A DNA stretch of 64,000 bases from Herminiimonas arsenitoxidans (GTDB lineage Bacteria; Pseudomonadota; Gammaproteobacteria; Burkholderiales; Burkholderiaceae_D). The position numbers were made by a program, and so were the translations under genes. The notes beneath the pieces are model-generated. The model made no database searches. It was given only the letters and a program-made list of their open reading frames with translations, and was not told the origin of the DNA. The stretch is from assembly GCF_900130075.1 (NCBI RefSeq), contig NZ_LT671418.1, positions 1,054,001 through 1,118,000 on the forward strand, written 5' to 3'. This document shows positions 34,594 to 45,395 of this stretch, one piece after another. Each line of letters opens with the position of its first letter. Positions within the stretch are counted from its first letter, which is position 1.

Positions 34594-36450
34594 CTAATGC
34601 AATTGCTTGTAAATGTCTTCTGCCAATTGCCGAGAAATGCCTTCCACCGACGATAAATCCTCGATACTGGCATCCACCACACCACGCAAGCCACCAAAAC
34701 GTGCCAATAGCTTCTGTCTACGCTTGGCACCTATACCTTCAATTTCCTCCAAACGCGAGGTCTGGCGTGCCTTGGCACGCTTGGCACGCATGCCGGTAAT
34801 GGCAAAACGATGCGCTTCATCGCGTATCTGTGCAATCAGCATCAAAGCGCCCGATTCCTTGCCCAGTTCCTGCGCGGCACGACCATCGACGAAAACTAAT
34901 GTTTCCAAGCCAACTTTACGGCCCTCGCCTTTAGATACGCCAACGATCAGACTGATATCCAGTCCAAGTTCGACAAATACCTGACGCGCTACTTCAACCT
35001 GCCCTTTGCCACCGTCGATCAAAACGACATCCGGCATCACGCCATCGCCATTGGCAACCTTCTCATAGCGACGCAACAAGACCTGACGCATCGCAGCGTA
35101 ATCATCGCCCGGCGTGATGTCGTTGATATTGTAGCGACGGTATTCGCCATTCTGCATAGCATGATGATGGAACACGACGCACGATGCCTGCGTTGCTTCA
35201 CCTTGTGTATGACTGATGTCGAAACACTCCACACGAAATGCTTCGATATCGGCTACGTCTATGCCCAAAGCATCAACCAGCATGCGAGTACGTGTTTGTT
35301 GCGAACCTTGCTCCGACAAAAGACGCGCGAGCGAAATTTCTGCGCCCTTGTGCGCCATCTCCAGCCACTGACGACGCTGCCCTTGTGGCTGGAACACCAG
35401 ATTGATGCGATGACCGCATTGCTCCATCAACGCCAGCATCAATTCAGGCTCATCAAATTCCGTATTCAAAATCAGCGTGCTCGGAATGAATTTATCGATG
35501 TAATGCTGCGCAAGGAAAGCCTTCATCACTTCAGCCGCGATCGACTCTTCTGCATTCGTCAGCGCATTATCGACATGTGTTGGGAAGTAGGCGCGATCAC
35601 CCAGATGCCTGCCGCCGCGCACCATCGCCAGGTTGACGCAGGCGCGACCACCCTGCACGATCACCGCGATGATGTCGATATCGGCATCGCCACCGGTTTC
35701 CATGCTTTGCTGATGTAGTACGCGCGACAAGGCATTGATCTGATTGCGTACAACTGCGGCTTGCTCGAACTTCAACTCTTCCGCATAGGCCAGCATTTTC
35801 GCCTGCAATACTTCCAACACTTCGCTCTGGCGACCACGCAAAAATTTGGCTGCATTCTCTACATCCAGCGCGTAGTCTTCCTTGCTAATGTAATTGACGC
35901 AAGGTCCGCTGCAACGATGAATCTGATGCAACAAACAAGGTCGCGTACGATTGGCAAAAACTGAATCTTCACAGGTACGCAGCAGGAAGACCTTTTGCAA
36001 AATCTGCATCGATTCCTTCACTGCCCAGCCGCTGGGGAAAGGACCGAAATACTGATTCTTCTTATCCACCGCGCCGCGGTAGTAAGCCATACGCGGGAAT
36101 TCTTGCCCGGTAATTTTCAGGTAAGGATACGACTTGTCATCGCGAAACAAAATGTTGTATCGCGGCTGCAAAGTCTTGATCAGATTGTTTTCAAGCAGCA
36201 GCGCTTCTGCTTCGCTACGCGTAACCGTAGTCTCCAGGCGCGCGATGCGCTCTACCATCATCGCAGTGCGCGGGCTGGCCAGATTCTTCAGAAAGTAACT
36301 GGAGACGCGCTTCTTCAGATCACGTGCCTTGCCAACGTACAAGAGCTTGTCATCGGCATCGAAATAGCGATACACGCCAGGCAAATGCGGCAACTTCGCA
36401 ACCGTTTCCAGCACGATTGCACGCGGATCTGGAGGCTCTATTTCAGACAT
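34594..36450 (-). CDS. uvrC: Excinuclease ABC subunit C (UvrC)
   Basis: A 618-residue nucleotide-excision-repair nuclease. The GIY-YIG domain (LPGVYRYFD ... [13 protein letters not shown]) is at the N-terminus, a Cys cluster [13 protein letters not shown] near 175, a UVR domain near 205-240, an RNase H-like C-terminal nuclease region ([20 protein letters not shown]) and terminal helix-hairpin-helix motifs. Full length for the family. Confidence 0.97.
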   Translation of the reverse strand: MSEIEPPDPRAIVLETVAKLPHLPGVYRYFDADDKLLYVGKARDLKKRVSSYFLKNLASPRTAMMVERIARLETTVTRSEAEALLLENNLIKTLQPRYNILFRDDKSYPYLKITGQEFPRMAYYRGAVDKKNQYFGPFPSGWAVKESMQILQKVFLLRTCEDSVFANRTRPCLLHQIHRCSGPCVNYISKEDYALDVENAAKFLRGRQSEVLEVLQAKMLAYAEELKFEQAAVVRNQINALSRVLHQQSMETGGDADIDIIAVIVQGGRACVNLAMVRGGRHLGDRAYFPTHVDNALTNAEESIAAEVMKAFLAQHYIDKFIPSTLILNTEFDEPELMLALMEQCGHRINLVFQPQGQRRQWLEMAHKGAEISLARLLSEQGSQQTRTRMLVDALGIDVADIEAFRVECFDISHTQGEATQASCVVFHHHAMQNGEYRRYNINDITPGDDYAAMRQVLLRRYEKVANGDGVMPDVVLIDGGKGQVEVARQVFVELGLDISLIVGVSKGEGRKVGLETLVFVDGRAAQELGKESGALMLIAQIRDEAHRFAITGMRAKRAKARQTSRLEEIEGIGAKRRQKLLARFGGLRGVVDASIEDLSSVEGISRQLAEDIYKQLH

Positions 36451-36474
36451 TACACGCTCATCTAAATGTCAGGT

Positions 36475-37548
36475 TCAAGCAGCAGCGAGAGCTTGCGCAG
36501 CTTTCTTCGCAGCGATATAACGTGCGTCCTTCTGCAAGGCATCCCATGTCAATGCAGGTGATTGCGGCGTCAATGCGGCGATACGCGCAGCGGATTCTTG
36601 CATCGCCTTGTTATCTTTGACCTTCAAGTCATTCAATAACTGATCCGCCTTGTCTGGCGAATTGCAAATCAGCACCATGTCGCAACCTGCATTCAATGCA
36701 GCATGCGCACCATCAATCACCGTACCTGCAACGCTGGCGCCTTCCATGCTCAGATCGTCACTGAAGATCAAACCTTCAAAACCAAAATCCTTGCGCAACA
36801 TGGTCAGCCACTTACGCGAAAAACCTGCAGGATGCTTATCCACTTTAGGATAAATCACATGCGCAGGCATCACACCGGCAAGACTTAAACCGAGCCAGTC
36901 ATACGGCGCAGCATCTTCTGCCAGTATTTGCTCCAGCTCGCGCTCATCGACTGGAATCTCCAGATGCGAATCCGCTTTGACAAAACCGTGCCCTGGGAAG
37001 TGCTTGCCACAGTTCAACATACCCGCCAGCATCAAGCCATGATTCAAGCTCTTGGCCAGCATCGTCACAACGCGTGCGTCGCGATGGAAAGCACGATCGC
37101 CGATCACACCCGATTCGCCGTAATCCAAATCGAGTACAGGTGTGAATGACAAATCAACGCCACAGGCACGCAATTCTGCTGCGAGCACGTAACCAACATC
37201 GGTCGCTGCTTTAGTCGCAGCCAACACATCTTTATCCCACAAGGCACCTAACTTGCGCATTGCTGGCAGATGCGTAAAACCATCTGTCTTAAAACGTTGT
37301 ACACGTCCGCCCTCATGATCAACTGCGATTACTATGCCTGGTCGTGCAGCATGGATGGCAGCCGTCAAAGCTGTCAATTGCGCGCGATCTGTGTAATTGC
37401 GCGCGAACAGAATCACACCACCGGTCAGTGGATGTTGGATGCGACGAATATCCTCTGCACTTAAAGTTGTACCCACTACGTCCAACATGACCGGGCCAAA
37501 TTTTTCTGCCGAATTTGAAGCTGCTGAATTTAAAACTACTGCGCTCAT
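36475..37548 (-). CDS. nagZ: Beta-N-acetylhexosaminidase NagZ
   Basis: A 357-residue glycoside hydrolase family 3 enzyme of cytoplasmic peptidoglycan recycling. Motifs are [30 protein letters not shown] (the NagZ KH(F/S)PGHG-x4-DSH signature with the acid/base His) and [10 protein letters not shown] (nucleophile Asp). It overlaps acpS by four bases. Confidence 0.96.
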   Translation of the reverse strand: MSAVVLNSAASNSAEKFGPVMLDVVGTTLSAEDIRRIQHPLTGGVILFARNYTDRAQLTALTAAIHAARPGIVIAVDHEGGRVQRFKTDGFTHLPAMRKLGALWDKDVLAATKAATDVGYVLAAELRACGVDLSFTPVLDLDYGESGVIGDRAFHRDARVVTMLAKSLNHGLMLAGMLNCGKHFPGHGFVKADSHLEIPVDERELEQILAEDAAPYDWLGLSLAGVMPAHVIYPKVDKHPAGFSRKWLTMLRKDFGFEGLIFSDDLSMEGASVAGTVIDGAHAALNAGCDMVLICNSPDKADQLLNDLKVKDNKAMQESAARIAALTPQSPALTWDALQKDARYIAAKKAAQALAAA

Positions 37549-37937
37549 TTTTTCTCCACAATTACAAAAGCGACCGCATACTCGACTTCATCCGTAATCG
37601 AAACCTGTGCGGTCAGTCCGTTTTCCTGCATGAATTCTTCCAGCTTGCCGCTAGTGACAACGATAGGTTTGCCACTAGGCGCATTCAATATCTGCGCAGC
37701 ACGCCATGTCATCGGCATGTGTATGCCCAAACCTATCGCTTTGGAAAATGCTTCCTTCGCCGCAAAGCGCGTCGCTAGAAAACGCAAGCCGCGCGCCTCT
37801 ACCTTGGCTTTGCGTCTATGGTATTTTTCCAGCTCTTCCTTGCCCAATATACGTTCGGCAAAACGATCACCATGCCGGCCCAGCGCCGCAGCTATGCGAT
37901 CTATCTTGATAATATCGGTGCCTACGCCGTATATCAT
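37545..37937 (-). CDS. acpS: Holo-[acyl-carrier-protein] synthase AcpS
   Basis: A 130-residue phosphopantetheinyl transferase that activates ACP (acpP is in this window at 51039). It has [16 protein letters not shown] at the N-terminus and [11 protein letters not shown] near residue 58. The start at 37937 gives an ATGA overlap with pdxJ and matches the family N-terminus; the longer frame to 38003 is shadow. Confidence 0.96.
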   Translation of the reverse strand: MIYGVGTDIIKIDRIAAALGRHGDRFAERILGKEELEKYHRRKAKVEARGLRFLATRFAAKEAFSKAIGLGIHMPMTWRAAQILNAPSGKPIVVTSGKLEEFMQENGLTAQVSITDEVEYAVAFVIVEKK

Positions 37938-38701
37938 TTCTTCATTCCAGCCAGACGCGCAGCGATCATGATCGCCTTCATTTCGCGCACGGCATTTTGC
38001 CAACCGACAAATACGGCGTGCGCAACGATGGCATGGCCGATATTGAGTTCAGCGATATCCGGGATCGCGGCAATCGCCTGCACGTTGGTGTAATGCAAAC
38101 CGTGACCGGCATTGACTTTTAAACCGCGCGCCATGCCTTCTGCTACACCACGCTGAACGCGCTGTAATTCAGCTTGCTGTTGCGTAGCATCGTGTGCGTC
38201 GGCATAACGTCCTGTATGCAATTCAATCACTGGTGCACCGGCTTCAGCTGCAGCTTGAATTTGCGCAGCATCGGCATCGATGAACAAACTTACGCGTATA
38301 CCTTCAGCCTGTAATTGTTTGACCGCTGCGGAGACCACGTCAAAGTATTTAACGACATCCAGCCCACCTTCGGTCGTCACTTCTTCACGACGCTCAGGCA
38401 CCAGACAAACATCTTGTGGCTTGATGCGGCAGGCGAAATCGACCATCTCGTTCGTCACCGCAGATTCCAGATTCATGCGCGTCAACAACTTCGGGCGTAT
38501 CAACTCAACGTCAGCATCCTTGATGTGACGACGGTCTTCGCGCAAATGCAGCGTGATCGCATCAGCACCAGCCTCTTCTGCCAACAAGGCAGCTTGCAGC
38601 GGATCGGGATACACAGTACCGCGCGCATTACGCAAGGTCGCGACGTGATCGATGTTGATACCGAGGTCGATGATGGTTGAACTAGGTTGAAGAAAGCTCA
38701 T
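37934..38701 (-). CDS. pdxJ: Pyridoxine 5'-phosphate synthase PdxJ
   Basis: A 255-residue TIM-barrel enzyme that closes the pyridoxine ring in vitamin B6 synthesis. Family motifs [39 protein letters not shown] and [10 protein letters not shown] are present. The pdxJ-acpS pair is conserved in proteobacteria. Its product PLP serves, among others, the two aminotransferases of the 20-33 kb block. Confidence 0.97.
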   Translation of the reverse strand: MSFLQPSSTIIDLGINIDHVATLRNARGTVYPDPLQAALLAEEAGADAITLHLREDRRHIKDADVELIRPKLLTRMNLESAVTNEMVDFACRIKPQDVCLVPERREEVTTEGGLDVVKYFDVVSAAVKQLQAEGIRVSLFIDADAAQIQAAAEAGAPVIELHTGRYADAHDATQQQAELQRVQRGVAEGMARGLKVNAGHGLHYTNVQAIAAIPDIAELNIGHAIVAHAVFVGWQNAVREMKAIMIAARLAGMKK

Positions 38702-38714
38702 GAATGTTATTCCG

Positions 38715-39581
38715 TTAAAGCTGCAGCAAATCGATCAATATTTGACGGGTATTCAGCGGTGCTCCGCTGAGATGATGCGCCAGCAAGAAGCGCATCAGGA
38801 ATTTACTTTGCGTTTGCGTCAGCGCATCTGCGTAATCTTCGTTCTCCATATCCAGCAAAGTCTTGCCGGATACGCGCGGCCATACATCTGCAGGACGGGC
38901 CGGACGCGGCCCACGCTCAGGATCGACTACATAGATTTGTTCGAGGATGATGGCATTGCGAGTCATGGTGCAAGTACGCCAATCACTGGCAACACCCGTC
39001 TCCTTCAGCAAGGCACGCTCGAATTTGCGCAGCACGATAGGTGCCGGCTCGTCATGCGCCAGTTGATTCAGGGCGCTGACGTAATGATCAAACAAGGCTG
39101 GATGAGGATCATCACGCGCCAGTAATTTAACCAGTAATTCATTCAGGTAGAAACCGCACAGCAAGGCCGATTTTTCCAAAGGCAGCAAACCACCGACCCA
39201 CTCCGCCGCAGTCAGCGTACGCACTTCAGCCTTGCCGCTCCAACCCACGGACAAAGGCTGAAAAGTCTGCAAGACACCGCGCAGTTTGGAATGTGGACGC
39301 TTGGCGCCTTTGGCAACCAGCGCAATACGGCCGTGATCGCGCGAGAATACATCGACGATCAGACTGGTTTCTTTATAGGGATAGCTGTGCAGCACAAAGC
39401 CGGGCTGATCGGCGATGCGTGTGTCTTTTTCGGGAGAGCGTACGCGGCGTGGCGCCGCTTTGGCTGTTGTTACAGGCTTGACAGGCAGTGATACGGAACC
39501 GACATCTTCTCCACGCACCGCCGTTTTTTCCTCGGAGGAAGAAGTTGTTTGTGTATTGATGTCGGCGATGAGTACGGCCAT
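38715..39581 (-). CDS. recO: DNA repair protein RecO
   Basis: A 288-residue recombination mediator with an OB-fold N-domain ([35 protein letters not shown], from about residue 61). About 58 residues precede the OB fold, longer than usual and Ser/Thr/Lys-rich. The start codon lies five bases from repeat copy 2, so its ribosome-binding region is repeat sequence with no clear Shine-Dalgarno. A later start is conceivable, or the element reshaped the 5' end. Confidence 0.92.
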   Translation of the reverse strand: MAVLIADINTQTTSSSEEKTAVRGEDVGSVSLPVKPVTTAKAAPRRVRSPEKDTRIADQPGFVLHSYPYKETSLIVDVFSRDHGRIALVAKGAKRPHSKLRGVLQTFQPLSVGWSGKAEVRTLTAAEWVGGLLPLEKSALLCGFYLNELLVKLLARDDPHPALFDHYVSALNQLAHDEPAPIVLRKFERALLKETGVASDWRTCTMTRNAIILEQIYVVDPERGPRPARPADVWPRVSGKTLLDMENEDYADALTQTQSKFLMRFLLAHHLSGAPLNTRQILIDLLQL

Positions 39582-39585
39582 CTTT

Positions 39586-39853
39586 TAGAACTCATTTCAT
39601 GAATATTCGCGAGTGCGAACGCGACTATTTGGGAGGTAGTGCAAGACGTGTCGCGCAGCCAAGGGTGGTCCCTTGGCAAGCGGCGCAACGCAGCAATACG
39701 CCCAAATAGTCCGTTCCCTCCGGGTTCTTAGCAAAAGAGGCGCTGGCCGCGTTGCGCTCCTTGCGCATAGTTCACTATGCGACGCGTCGCACGCCTTGCC
39801 AGCACCTCTTTTGCTAAGAACGCATCTCACGGATATTCATGAAATGAGTTCTA
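39586..39853. repeat. Structured dispersed repeat, copy 2 (268 bp)
   Basis: The partner of 18902-19170, same orientation. The perfect 21-bp terminal inverted repeat is 39586-39606 with 39833-39853. Internal stems are 39623-39633 with 39701-39711, 39725-39740 with 39805-39820, and 39764-39771 with 39774-39781; all remain perfectly paired despite sequence differences from copy 1. One base is missing in the loop of the CCAAGGG hairpin. It fills the space between the era stop (five bases away) and the recO start, inside what should be one transcript. Confidence 0.92.
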
Positions 39854-39857
39854 GATA

Positions 39858-40760
39858 TTATTCGTATCCGTATGCGCGCAGGCCAGCTTCGTTATCGGCC
39901 CAGCCTGATTTGACCTTGACCCAGACTTCCAGATACACCGGGCCGCCGAACAGGCGTTCCATATCGAGTCGTGCTTGTGTGGAGATATCTTTCAGACGTT
40001 CGCCCTTGTTACCGATGACCATGGATTTGTGCGTATCACGCTCAACCAGAATCGCGGCAAAAACGCGGCGCAGATTACCCTCCACTTCAAATTTCTCGAT
40101 CAACACGGTGCTGGTGTAAGGCAATTCGTCACCGACGAAACGGAATAATTTTTCGCGCACGATTTCTGCGGCAAGAAATTTTTCGCTGCGATCCGTAATG
40201 TCGTCTTCACCGAAAACCGGTGGGTTCTCCGGCAGATATTTTTTGATCTCGCCTTGCAGACCGTCGAGCTGAAAACGCAATTTAGCCGATACCGGCACGA
40301 CTGCAGCGAAGTCATGCTTGGCAGCGATTTGCTGCGCAAACGGCAGCAACACTGCCTTGTCCTTGACGCGATCCGACTTGTTGATCACGAGTATGCAAGG
40401 CACGTTTTTCGGTATCAAATCCAACACTTGCTGATCTGCCTGACCGAAAGTACCTGCCTCGATCACGTAAAGAATCACGTCTGCCGCTGTGAGCGTATTC
40501 GTCACAGTACGGTTCAGCGTTTTATTCAGCGCATTCGAATGACGCGTCTGGAAACCAGGCGTGTCGACATACACAAACTGTGCGTCTTCAACAGTTTGTA
40601 TGCCAGTGATGCGATGGCGCGTGGTTTGCGCCTTGCGCGATGTAATGCTGACCTTGGCGCCGATCAATTCATTCATCAACGTCGATTTTCCGACGTTAGG
40701 GCGACCGACGATCGCGATATAACCGCATCGAAAGTGAGACAGTGCGGTAGATTCAGTCAT
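39858..40760 (-). CDS. era: GTPase Era
   Basis: A 300-residue ribosome-assembly GTPase. G1 GRPNVGKST, switch/G3 DTPGFQ and G4 NKSD lie in the N-terminal domain, and a KH RNA-binding domain near 205-285 contains [12 protein letters not shown]. It overlaps rnc by four bases, the standard rnc-era pairing. Repeat copy 2 separates it from recO, which usually follows immediately. Confidence 0.97.
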   Translation of the reverse strand: MTESTALSHFRCGYIAIVGRPNVGKSTLMNELIGAKVSITSRKAQTTRHRITGIQTVEDAQFVYVDTPGFQTRHSNALNKTLNRTVTNTLTAADVILYVIEAGTFGQADQQVLDLIPKNVPCILVINKSDRVKDKAVLLPFAQQIAAKHDFAAVVPVSAKLRFQLDGLQGEIKKYLPENPPVFGEDDITDRSEKFLAAEIVREKLFRFVGDELPYTSTVLIEKFEVEGNLRRVFAAILVERDTHKSMVIGNKGERLKDISTQARLDMERLFGGPVYLEVWVKVKSGWADNEAGLRAYGYE

Positions 40761-41731
40761 GCAATTTTGGAATGGGAAGTGGTAGAAGGTTTTGTTGCTA
40801 CATCATCGGATGCGACATCAGCAGTTTTCACCGCATCATGCTCGGCGATCAGACTCTTTTGTCCATCAGGTATTTCGTTTTGTTCGGTGACCGCTTCAGT
40901 CGATGCTTGCGCGTCAGCCTTGGCAGTTTTTAATTCCGCTTTAGTAGGTGCTTTGGCAGCGGGTTTATCCGCTTCATCCAATTGCACTGTTGCGATACCA
41001 GCCAGTTTCAATTGTGCAGTACGCGGTTTGGCTTTACGGCTAGCGCCCGGCGTTTTCACGAAGGCAGCCAGCGCAGCTTCCAATGCCAGTTTGGCGGCAG
41101 CTTGTTCACCAGCGCGACGGCTACCGCCGGTGCCAAATACCTGGATATCCAGCTTAGGTACCAGGCATTCAATTTCAAATTCTTGATTGTGAGCTGCACC
41201 ATGCGTAGCCACTACGTTGTACTGCGGCAGTGCAATCTTTTTGCCTTGCAGGTATTCCTGCAACAAGGTCTTGGCATCCTTGCCCAGGGTCTTCGGATCG
41301 ACGCTATCCAGAATCGGAATGTAAAGCGCACGAATCACATCGCGTGCAGCATTAAAACCAGCATCGAGGAAGATGGCGCCAAACAAGGCTTCCAGCGTAT
41401 CAGCCAAAATCGAAGGACGACGAAAACCGCCCGACTTCAACTCGCCCTCACCCAGACGCAAAAAATGCGACAGTTCAAGGCGCTGCGCAATTTCATACAA
41501 GGATTGCTGCTTGACCAGATTGGCGCGCAGACGCGACAAATCGCCTTCATCTATCTTGCTGTAACGATCGAACAGCAGCGAGGCGACTACGCAATTCAAA
41601 ATGGAATCGCCAAGAAACTCTAGACGTTCGTTATGCACGCTGCCGTGGCTACGATGTGTCAAGGCCTGCTGCAATAAGACAGCATCCTTGAAAGTGTGGC
41701 CCAGCCGATTTTGCAATAACGTCACATCCAT
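40757..41731 (-). CDS. rnc: Ribonuclease III with extended C-terminus
   Basis: A 324-residue dsRNA endonuclease. The catalytic signature [12 protein letters not shown] (about 37-48) and a dsRNA-binding domain (about 150-220, ending in [20 protein letters not shown]) are intact. About 90 further residues, rich in Ala, Lys, Thr and Asp, extend beyond the usual length of roughly 225. Such tails are known in some Burkholderiales. Cleaves rRNA precursors and structured mRNAs; the stems in this window's repeats would be candidate substrates. Confidence 0.95.
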   Translation of the reverse strand: MDVTLLQNRLGHTFKDAVLLQQALTHRSHGSVHNERLEFLGDSILNCVVASLLFDRYSKIDEGDLSRLRANLVKQQSLYEIAQRLELSHFLRLGEGELKSGGFRRPSILADTLEALFGAIFLDAGFNAARDVIRALYIPILDSVDPKTLGKDAKTLLQEYLQGKKIALPQYNVVATHGAAHNQEFEIECLVPKLDIQVFGTGGSRRAGEQAAAKLALEAALAAFVKTPGASRKAKPRTAQLKLAGIATVQLDEADKPAAKAPTKAELKTAKADAQASTEAVTEQNEIPDGQKSLIAEHDAVKTADVASDDVATKPSTTSHSKIA

Positions 41732-41751
41732 TTTTCTATCGCTTTATCACC

Positions 41752-42141
41752 TTAAGGTGCTGCTTTTTTCTGTACACGGTTACTGGTCGAGCCTGCGTAA
41801 TCGATCAACAAACTGACCGGGCCAACCAGCGGAATCGTCTTTTGATATGCAAAGCTGATTTCTGCATCATCGCCATTCTTGGTGATGTCCAAATCCGTAC
41901 CGCTGATCGCATCGATATAGCCGACTTCGGCTTGTCGATTAAACGCCGCACGCATCTCCGGGATCGAGCCGCCGCTTGTCTTCACGCTGGCTATGGCCTT
42001 CTTGATCGAAAAATACTCGGTAACAGTCGGCGTCACCTTGAGCGCCAATACGGCAATCGCACCAATCACAGCCAAAACCAGAATCAGGCTCACCAGCGTG
42101 ATGCCCTGTTGATGACGACTACTATGCAACCGGTATGCCAT
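41752..42141 (-). CDS. DUF4845 domain-containing membrane protein
   Basis: A 129-residue protein with one N-terminal membrane helix that looks prepilin-like (RHQQGITLVSLILVLAVIGAIAVLALKV) followed by a small periplasmic DUF4845 domain. It is found between lepB and rnc in many beta- and gammaproteobacteria. Function unknown. Gaps of 20 bases on both sides fit one operon. Confidence 0.85.
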   Translation of the reverse strand: MAYRLHSSRHQQGITLVSLILVLAVIGAIAVLALKVTPTVTEYFSIKKAIASVKTSGGSIPEMRAAFNRQAEVGYIDAISGTDLDITKNGDDAEISFAYQKTIPLVGPVSLLIDYAGSTSNRVQKKAAP

Positions 42142-42161
42142 GTATTCGCTCCCGACGAGAA

Positions 42162-43085
42162 TTATTGAAAATTACCGATACGACCAAGGTTACTCGGGAA
42201 ATTGTTCAAGTTCAGCCAAATAAAGAATGCTTTTCCGACAATGTTTTTATCTGGCACAAAACCCCAGTAACGACTATCCAGACTGTTATCTCGATTATCG
42301 CCCATCATGAAGTATTGTCCAGCCGGGACTTTACAAGTAAATCCTTCTACGTCGTAAGTACACAAATCCCGATTCGGGAAATCGTGCGGATTCGATACAT
42401 AGGACGGCGCGCGCGGATTAGTCAAGATTTGGTGCGCTACACCATTCAGATCTTCACTCAGATGCTTGGAGTAACTTAGTGTCTCCTCATCCAGATAATC
42501 AGGCAATGGTTTGTAGGAAACTTCCTTGCCATTAATAATCAAACGCTTGTTCTTGTAGGTCACCGTATCGCCTGGAACGCCCACCACACGCTTGATGTAG
42601 TCCAGTGCCATGTTTTCCGGATATTTGAAAACCATGACATCGCCACGTTGCGGATTGCCAACTTCAATGATCTTTTTGTTAATAATTGGCAAACGAACAC
42701 CATATTGGTATTTATTTACCAAGATCAAATCGCCGACTTGCAGGGTAGGCACCATCGAGGTCGATGGAATCTTGAATGGTTCGTACAGGAAAGAACGCAG
42801 CACAAATACCAGCAAGATCACCGGGAAAAAGCTGCCCGAATATTCAATCCAGGCCGGTTGACGCAACATGCTGGCTTCCAGCTCGGCGCGACCAGTATTG
42901 TCCGGTTTGATGCCATCGCCAGCCAATTTGGCATTGCGCGCATCAAATTCAGCCAAGACCGCATTCGCTTTGGCGCGACGCTGCTTTTTCAAATAAAACA
43001 CGTCGAGGAACCAGACCACGCCGGTTCCTATCGTCAAGATGAAAAGAATCAGCGAAAAATTACCTAAGATGTCTTGCAGTGTCAT
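42162..43085 (-). CDS. lepB: Signal peptidase I (LepB)
   Basis: A 307-residue inner-membrane protease that removes Sec and Tat signal peptides. Two N-terminal TM helices, catalytic Ser in PSTSMVPTL (about residue 110) and general-base Lys in [18 protein letters not shown] (about 163), plus the [14 protein letters not shown] box. It overlaps lepA by four bases. Confidence 0.97.
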   Translation of the reverse strand: MTLQDILGNFSLILFILTIGTGVVWFLDVFYLKKQRRAKANAVLAEFDARNAKLAGDGIKPDNTGRAELEASMLRQPAWIEYSGSFFPVILLVFVLRSFLYEPFKIPSTSMVPTLQVGDLILVNKYQYGVRLPIINKKIIEVGNPQRGDVMVFKYPENMALDYIKRVVGVPGDTVTYKNKRLIINGKEVSYKPLPDYLDEETLSYSKHLSEDLNGVAHQILTNPRAPSYVSNPHDFPNRDLCTYDVEGFTCKVPAGQYFMMGDNRDNSLDSRYWGFVPDKNIVGKAFFIWLNLNNFPSNLGRIGNFQ

Positions 43086-44875
43086 TTATCGTCCACTTGT
43101 AGAATTGCCAGGAACGCTTCCTGTGGAATCTCAACCGAGCCCACTTGTTTCATGCGTTTTTTACCGGCTTTTTGTTTTTCCAGCAGCTTTTTCTTACGGC
43201 TGATATCGCCGCCATAACACTTTGCCAGCACGTTCTTGCGCAGTGCCTTGACGTTTTCACGCGAGATAATGTTGGCACCAATAGTGGCTTGGATAGCGAC
43301 GTCGAACATTTGACGCGGAATCAATTCACGCATCTTGGACGCCACTTGACGGCCGCGATACTGACTGTTCGAGCGATGCACGATGATGGCGAGCGCATCG
43401 ACTTTTTCGCTATTGATCAGCATGTCGACTTTGACCACATCAGAGGCACGATATTCCTTGAACTCGTAATCCATCGATGCGTAACCGCGCGAGGTCGATT
43501 TCAATTTATCAAAGAAGTCGAGCACGATTTCAGCCATCGGCATTTCGTACACCAGTTTTACCTGACGACCGTGATAGCTCATGTCCATCTGCACACCGCG
43601 CTTGGCGATACACAGCGTAATGACAGAACCGACATATTCCTGCGGCATGTACAGATTGACGGTGACGATAGGCTCGCGTATTTCTTCAATCTTCGAAGGC
43701 TCAGGCATCTTGGATGGGTTATCAACCTTGATCAGACTGCCATCGCCCATGATGACTTCATATACAACGGTCGGTGCCGTCGTGATGAGGTCCATGTCGA
43801 ATTCGCGCTCAAGACGTTCCTGCACGATTTCCATGTGCAGCAAACCAAGAAAGCCGCAGCGGAAGCCGAAGCCCAGCGCTTGCGAGACTTCAGGCTCGTA
43901 CATCAGCGCAGCATCATTGAGCTTCAATTTTTCCAGCGAGTCGCGCAGAGCGTCGTACTGATTCGCCTCGACCGGGAACAGGCCGGCGAACACTTGCGGT
44001 TGTACTTCCTTGAAGCCAGGCAAAGCTGCGGCGGCAGGACGACTGGCCAGCGTGACAGTATCGCCAACCTTGGCAGCCTTCAGCTCCTTGATACCAGCGA
44101 TGATAAAGCCCACTTGTCCGGCAGACAGTGTCGGCAGCGATACCGAGCGCGGCGCAAAGACGCCGATGTTTTCGACCAGATTGACCGAACCGCTCGCCAT
44201 CAGCAGAATTTTTTCTTTTGGTTTCAAAGTGCCGTTGATCACACGCACCAACATCACCACGCCGACGTAGTTATCGAACCATGAATCGACGATCAGCGCT
44301 TGCAGCGGCGCATCAGGATCACCTTTTGGCGGCGGCACTTTGGCAATCAGTGACTCAAGCACATCAGCCACACCAAAACCGGTTTTTGCCGAGCAATGCA
44401 CAGCATCACCCGCATCAATTCCGATGACGTCTTCGATCTCGGCAATAGCGGCTGGCGGATCAGCATTCGGCAAGTCGATCTTGTTGAGTACAGGAACAAC
44501 CTCAACACCCAAGTCCAGCGCCATATAGCAGTTAGCTACTGTCTGCGCTTCCACGCCCTGAGACGCATCGACTACTAGCAGCGCACCTTCGCAGGCGGAC
44601 AGCGAGCGGCTGACTTCATAGCTGAAATCGACGTGACCCGGCGTATCGATCAGGTTCAGGTTGTACACCTTGCCGTCGCGCGCTTTGTACGACAGTGCTG
44701 CGGTCTGGGCTTTGATCGTGATGCCGCGCTCGCGCTCTAGATCCATAGAATCAAGAACTTGCGCCTCCATTTCGCGATCGGACAAGCCGCCGCACAATTG
44801 AATGATGCGATCGGCGAGCGTCGACTTACCGTGATCGATATGGGCGATGATGGAGAAATTGCGAATGTTGTTCAT
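43082..44875 (-). CDS. lepA: Elongation factor 4 (LepA)
   Basis: A 597-residue translational GTPase: G1 [10 protein letters not shown]2 RGITIKA, G3 DTPGH, G4 NKIDLP, and the LepA-specific C-terminal domain. The length is exactly that usual for LepA when started at 44875 ([19 protein letters not shown]); eleven codons upstream to 44908 are probably not translated. A terminator at 44893-44939 separates it from the glutaredoxin gene. Confidence 0.97.
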   Translation of the reverse strand: MNNIRNFSIIAHIDHGKSTLADRIIQLCGGLSDREMEAQVLDSMDLERERGITIKAQTAALSYKARDGKVYNLNLIDTPGHVDFSYEVSRSLSACEGALLVVDASQGVEAQTVANCYMALDLGVEVVPVLNKIDLPNADPPAAIAEIEDVIGIDAGDAVHCSAKTGFGVADVLESLIAKVPPPKGDPDAPLQALIVDSWFDNYVGVVMLVRVINGTLKPKEKILLMASGSVNLVENIGVFAPRSVSLPTLSAGQVGFIIAGIKELKAAKVGDTVTLASRPAAAALPGFKEVQPQVFAGLFPVEANQYDALRDSLEKLKLNDAALMYEPEVSQALGFGFRCGFLGLLHMEIVQERLEREFDMDLITTAPTVVYEVIMGDGSLIKVDNPSKMPEPSKIEEIREPIVTVNLYMPQEYVGSVITLCIAKRGVQMDMSYHGRQVKLVYEMPMAEIVLDFFDKLKSTSRGYASMDYEFKEYRASDVVKVDMLINSEKVDALAIIVHRSNSQYRGRQVASKMRELIPRQMFDVAIQATIGANIISRENVKALRKNVLAKCYGGDISRKKKLLEKQKAGKKRMKQVGSVEIPQEAFLAILQVDDK

Positions 44876-44892
44876 TAACCAAGTGACAATTA

Positions 44893-44939
44893 CAAAAAAA
44901 GCGCTCAACGCTGGGATGTTTTCCCTAGGCGAGCGCCTT
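44893..44939 (-). terminator. Rho-independent terminator between the glutaredoxin gene and lepA
   Basis: On the minus strand an outer stem GGCGCTC/GAGCGCT encloses a smaller GGGA/TCCC hairpin and is followed by seven T. It ends the transcript of the glutaredoxin gene. Confidence 0.75.
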
Positions 44940-45071
44940 GTTACAGAGGGATGACGGCACCGGCATTTTACCGGATTTCAGAGGGGAAATCCCGGAAATT
45001 CCCCTAGCCTGCATTTGTAGCCAAAATATTAAGTGAAATAGCATTTCCCGGCCTGCACAACGGACTAGCGT

Positions 45072-45344
45072 TTAGGAGCCGGCAATAAATGCCCGCACAG
45101 CCGCCTCGTCCAAAAAATAGTGGCAAAGTCGCTGCGCAGCCGCGCCATCCTTGCTGGCCAGCAGCACCGGCACCAACTCATCATATTGCGCCACCAAAGC
45201 CTCATCAGCGTCCACATCAAGTACCGTGATAGCAAACTCATCAGAGATCGCCAGCGCCTGCAATGCAGTCAGCATGTCGTCGCACAAATGACAATAAGTA
45301 CGCGAATAAAGAGTGAACTGAATCAAGATAACCTTCGCTGACAA
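45072..45344 (-). CDS. Glutaredoxin family protein
   Basis: A 90-residue thioredoxin-fold protein with the redox motif CHLCDD near residue 18 and a cis-Pro in ELVPVLL near 60, typical of the short DUF836-like glutaredoxins. It lies downstream of mucD and ahead of lepA, a place where such a gene is often found in Burkholderiales. Confidence 0.88.
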   Translation of the reverse strand: MSAKVILIQFTLYSRTYCHLCDDMLTALQALAISDEFAITVLDVDADEALVAQYDELVPVLLASKDGAAAQRLCHYFLDEAAVRAFIAGS

Positions 45345-45349
45345 AAGAA

Positions 45350-45379
45350 AAGGCTGCGCGCTTTTCAGCAGGCAGCCTT
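45350..45379 (-). terminator. Terminator after mucD
   Basis: An 8-bp stem AAGGCTGC/GCAGCCTT with a 14-base loop, followed on the minus strand by TTCTTTT. It sits 17 bases after the mucD stop and ends just before the glutaredoxin start at 45344. Confidence 0.7.
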
Positions 45380-45395
45380 GTTCTGCGTTGTGACT

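Noticed and set aside
18941..39830. Similar small open frames inside both repeat copies (18941-19147 and 39597-39830, minus strand; also plus-strand frames)
   Set aside because: Although the first parts match, the one-base length difference in the CCAAGGG hairpin loop shifts the frame, and substitutions follow base pairing and not codon position. The repeat is therefore not a conserved coding gene.
43145..44284. 379-residue open frame on the plus strand opposite lepA
   Set aside because: It is antisense to a highly conserved gene, has a His/Gln/Phe-rich composition expected from the complement of coding DNA, and shows no domain.
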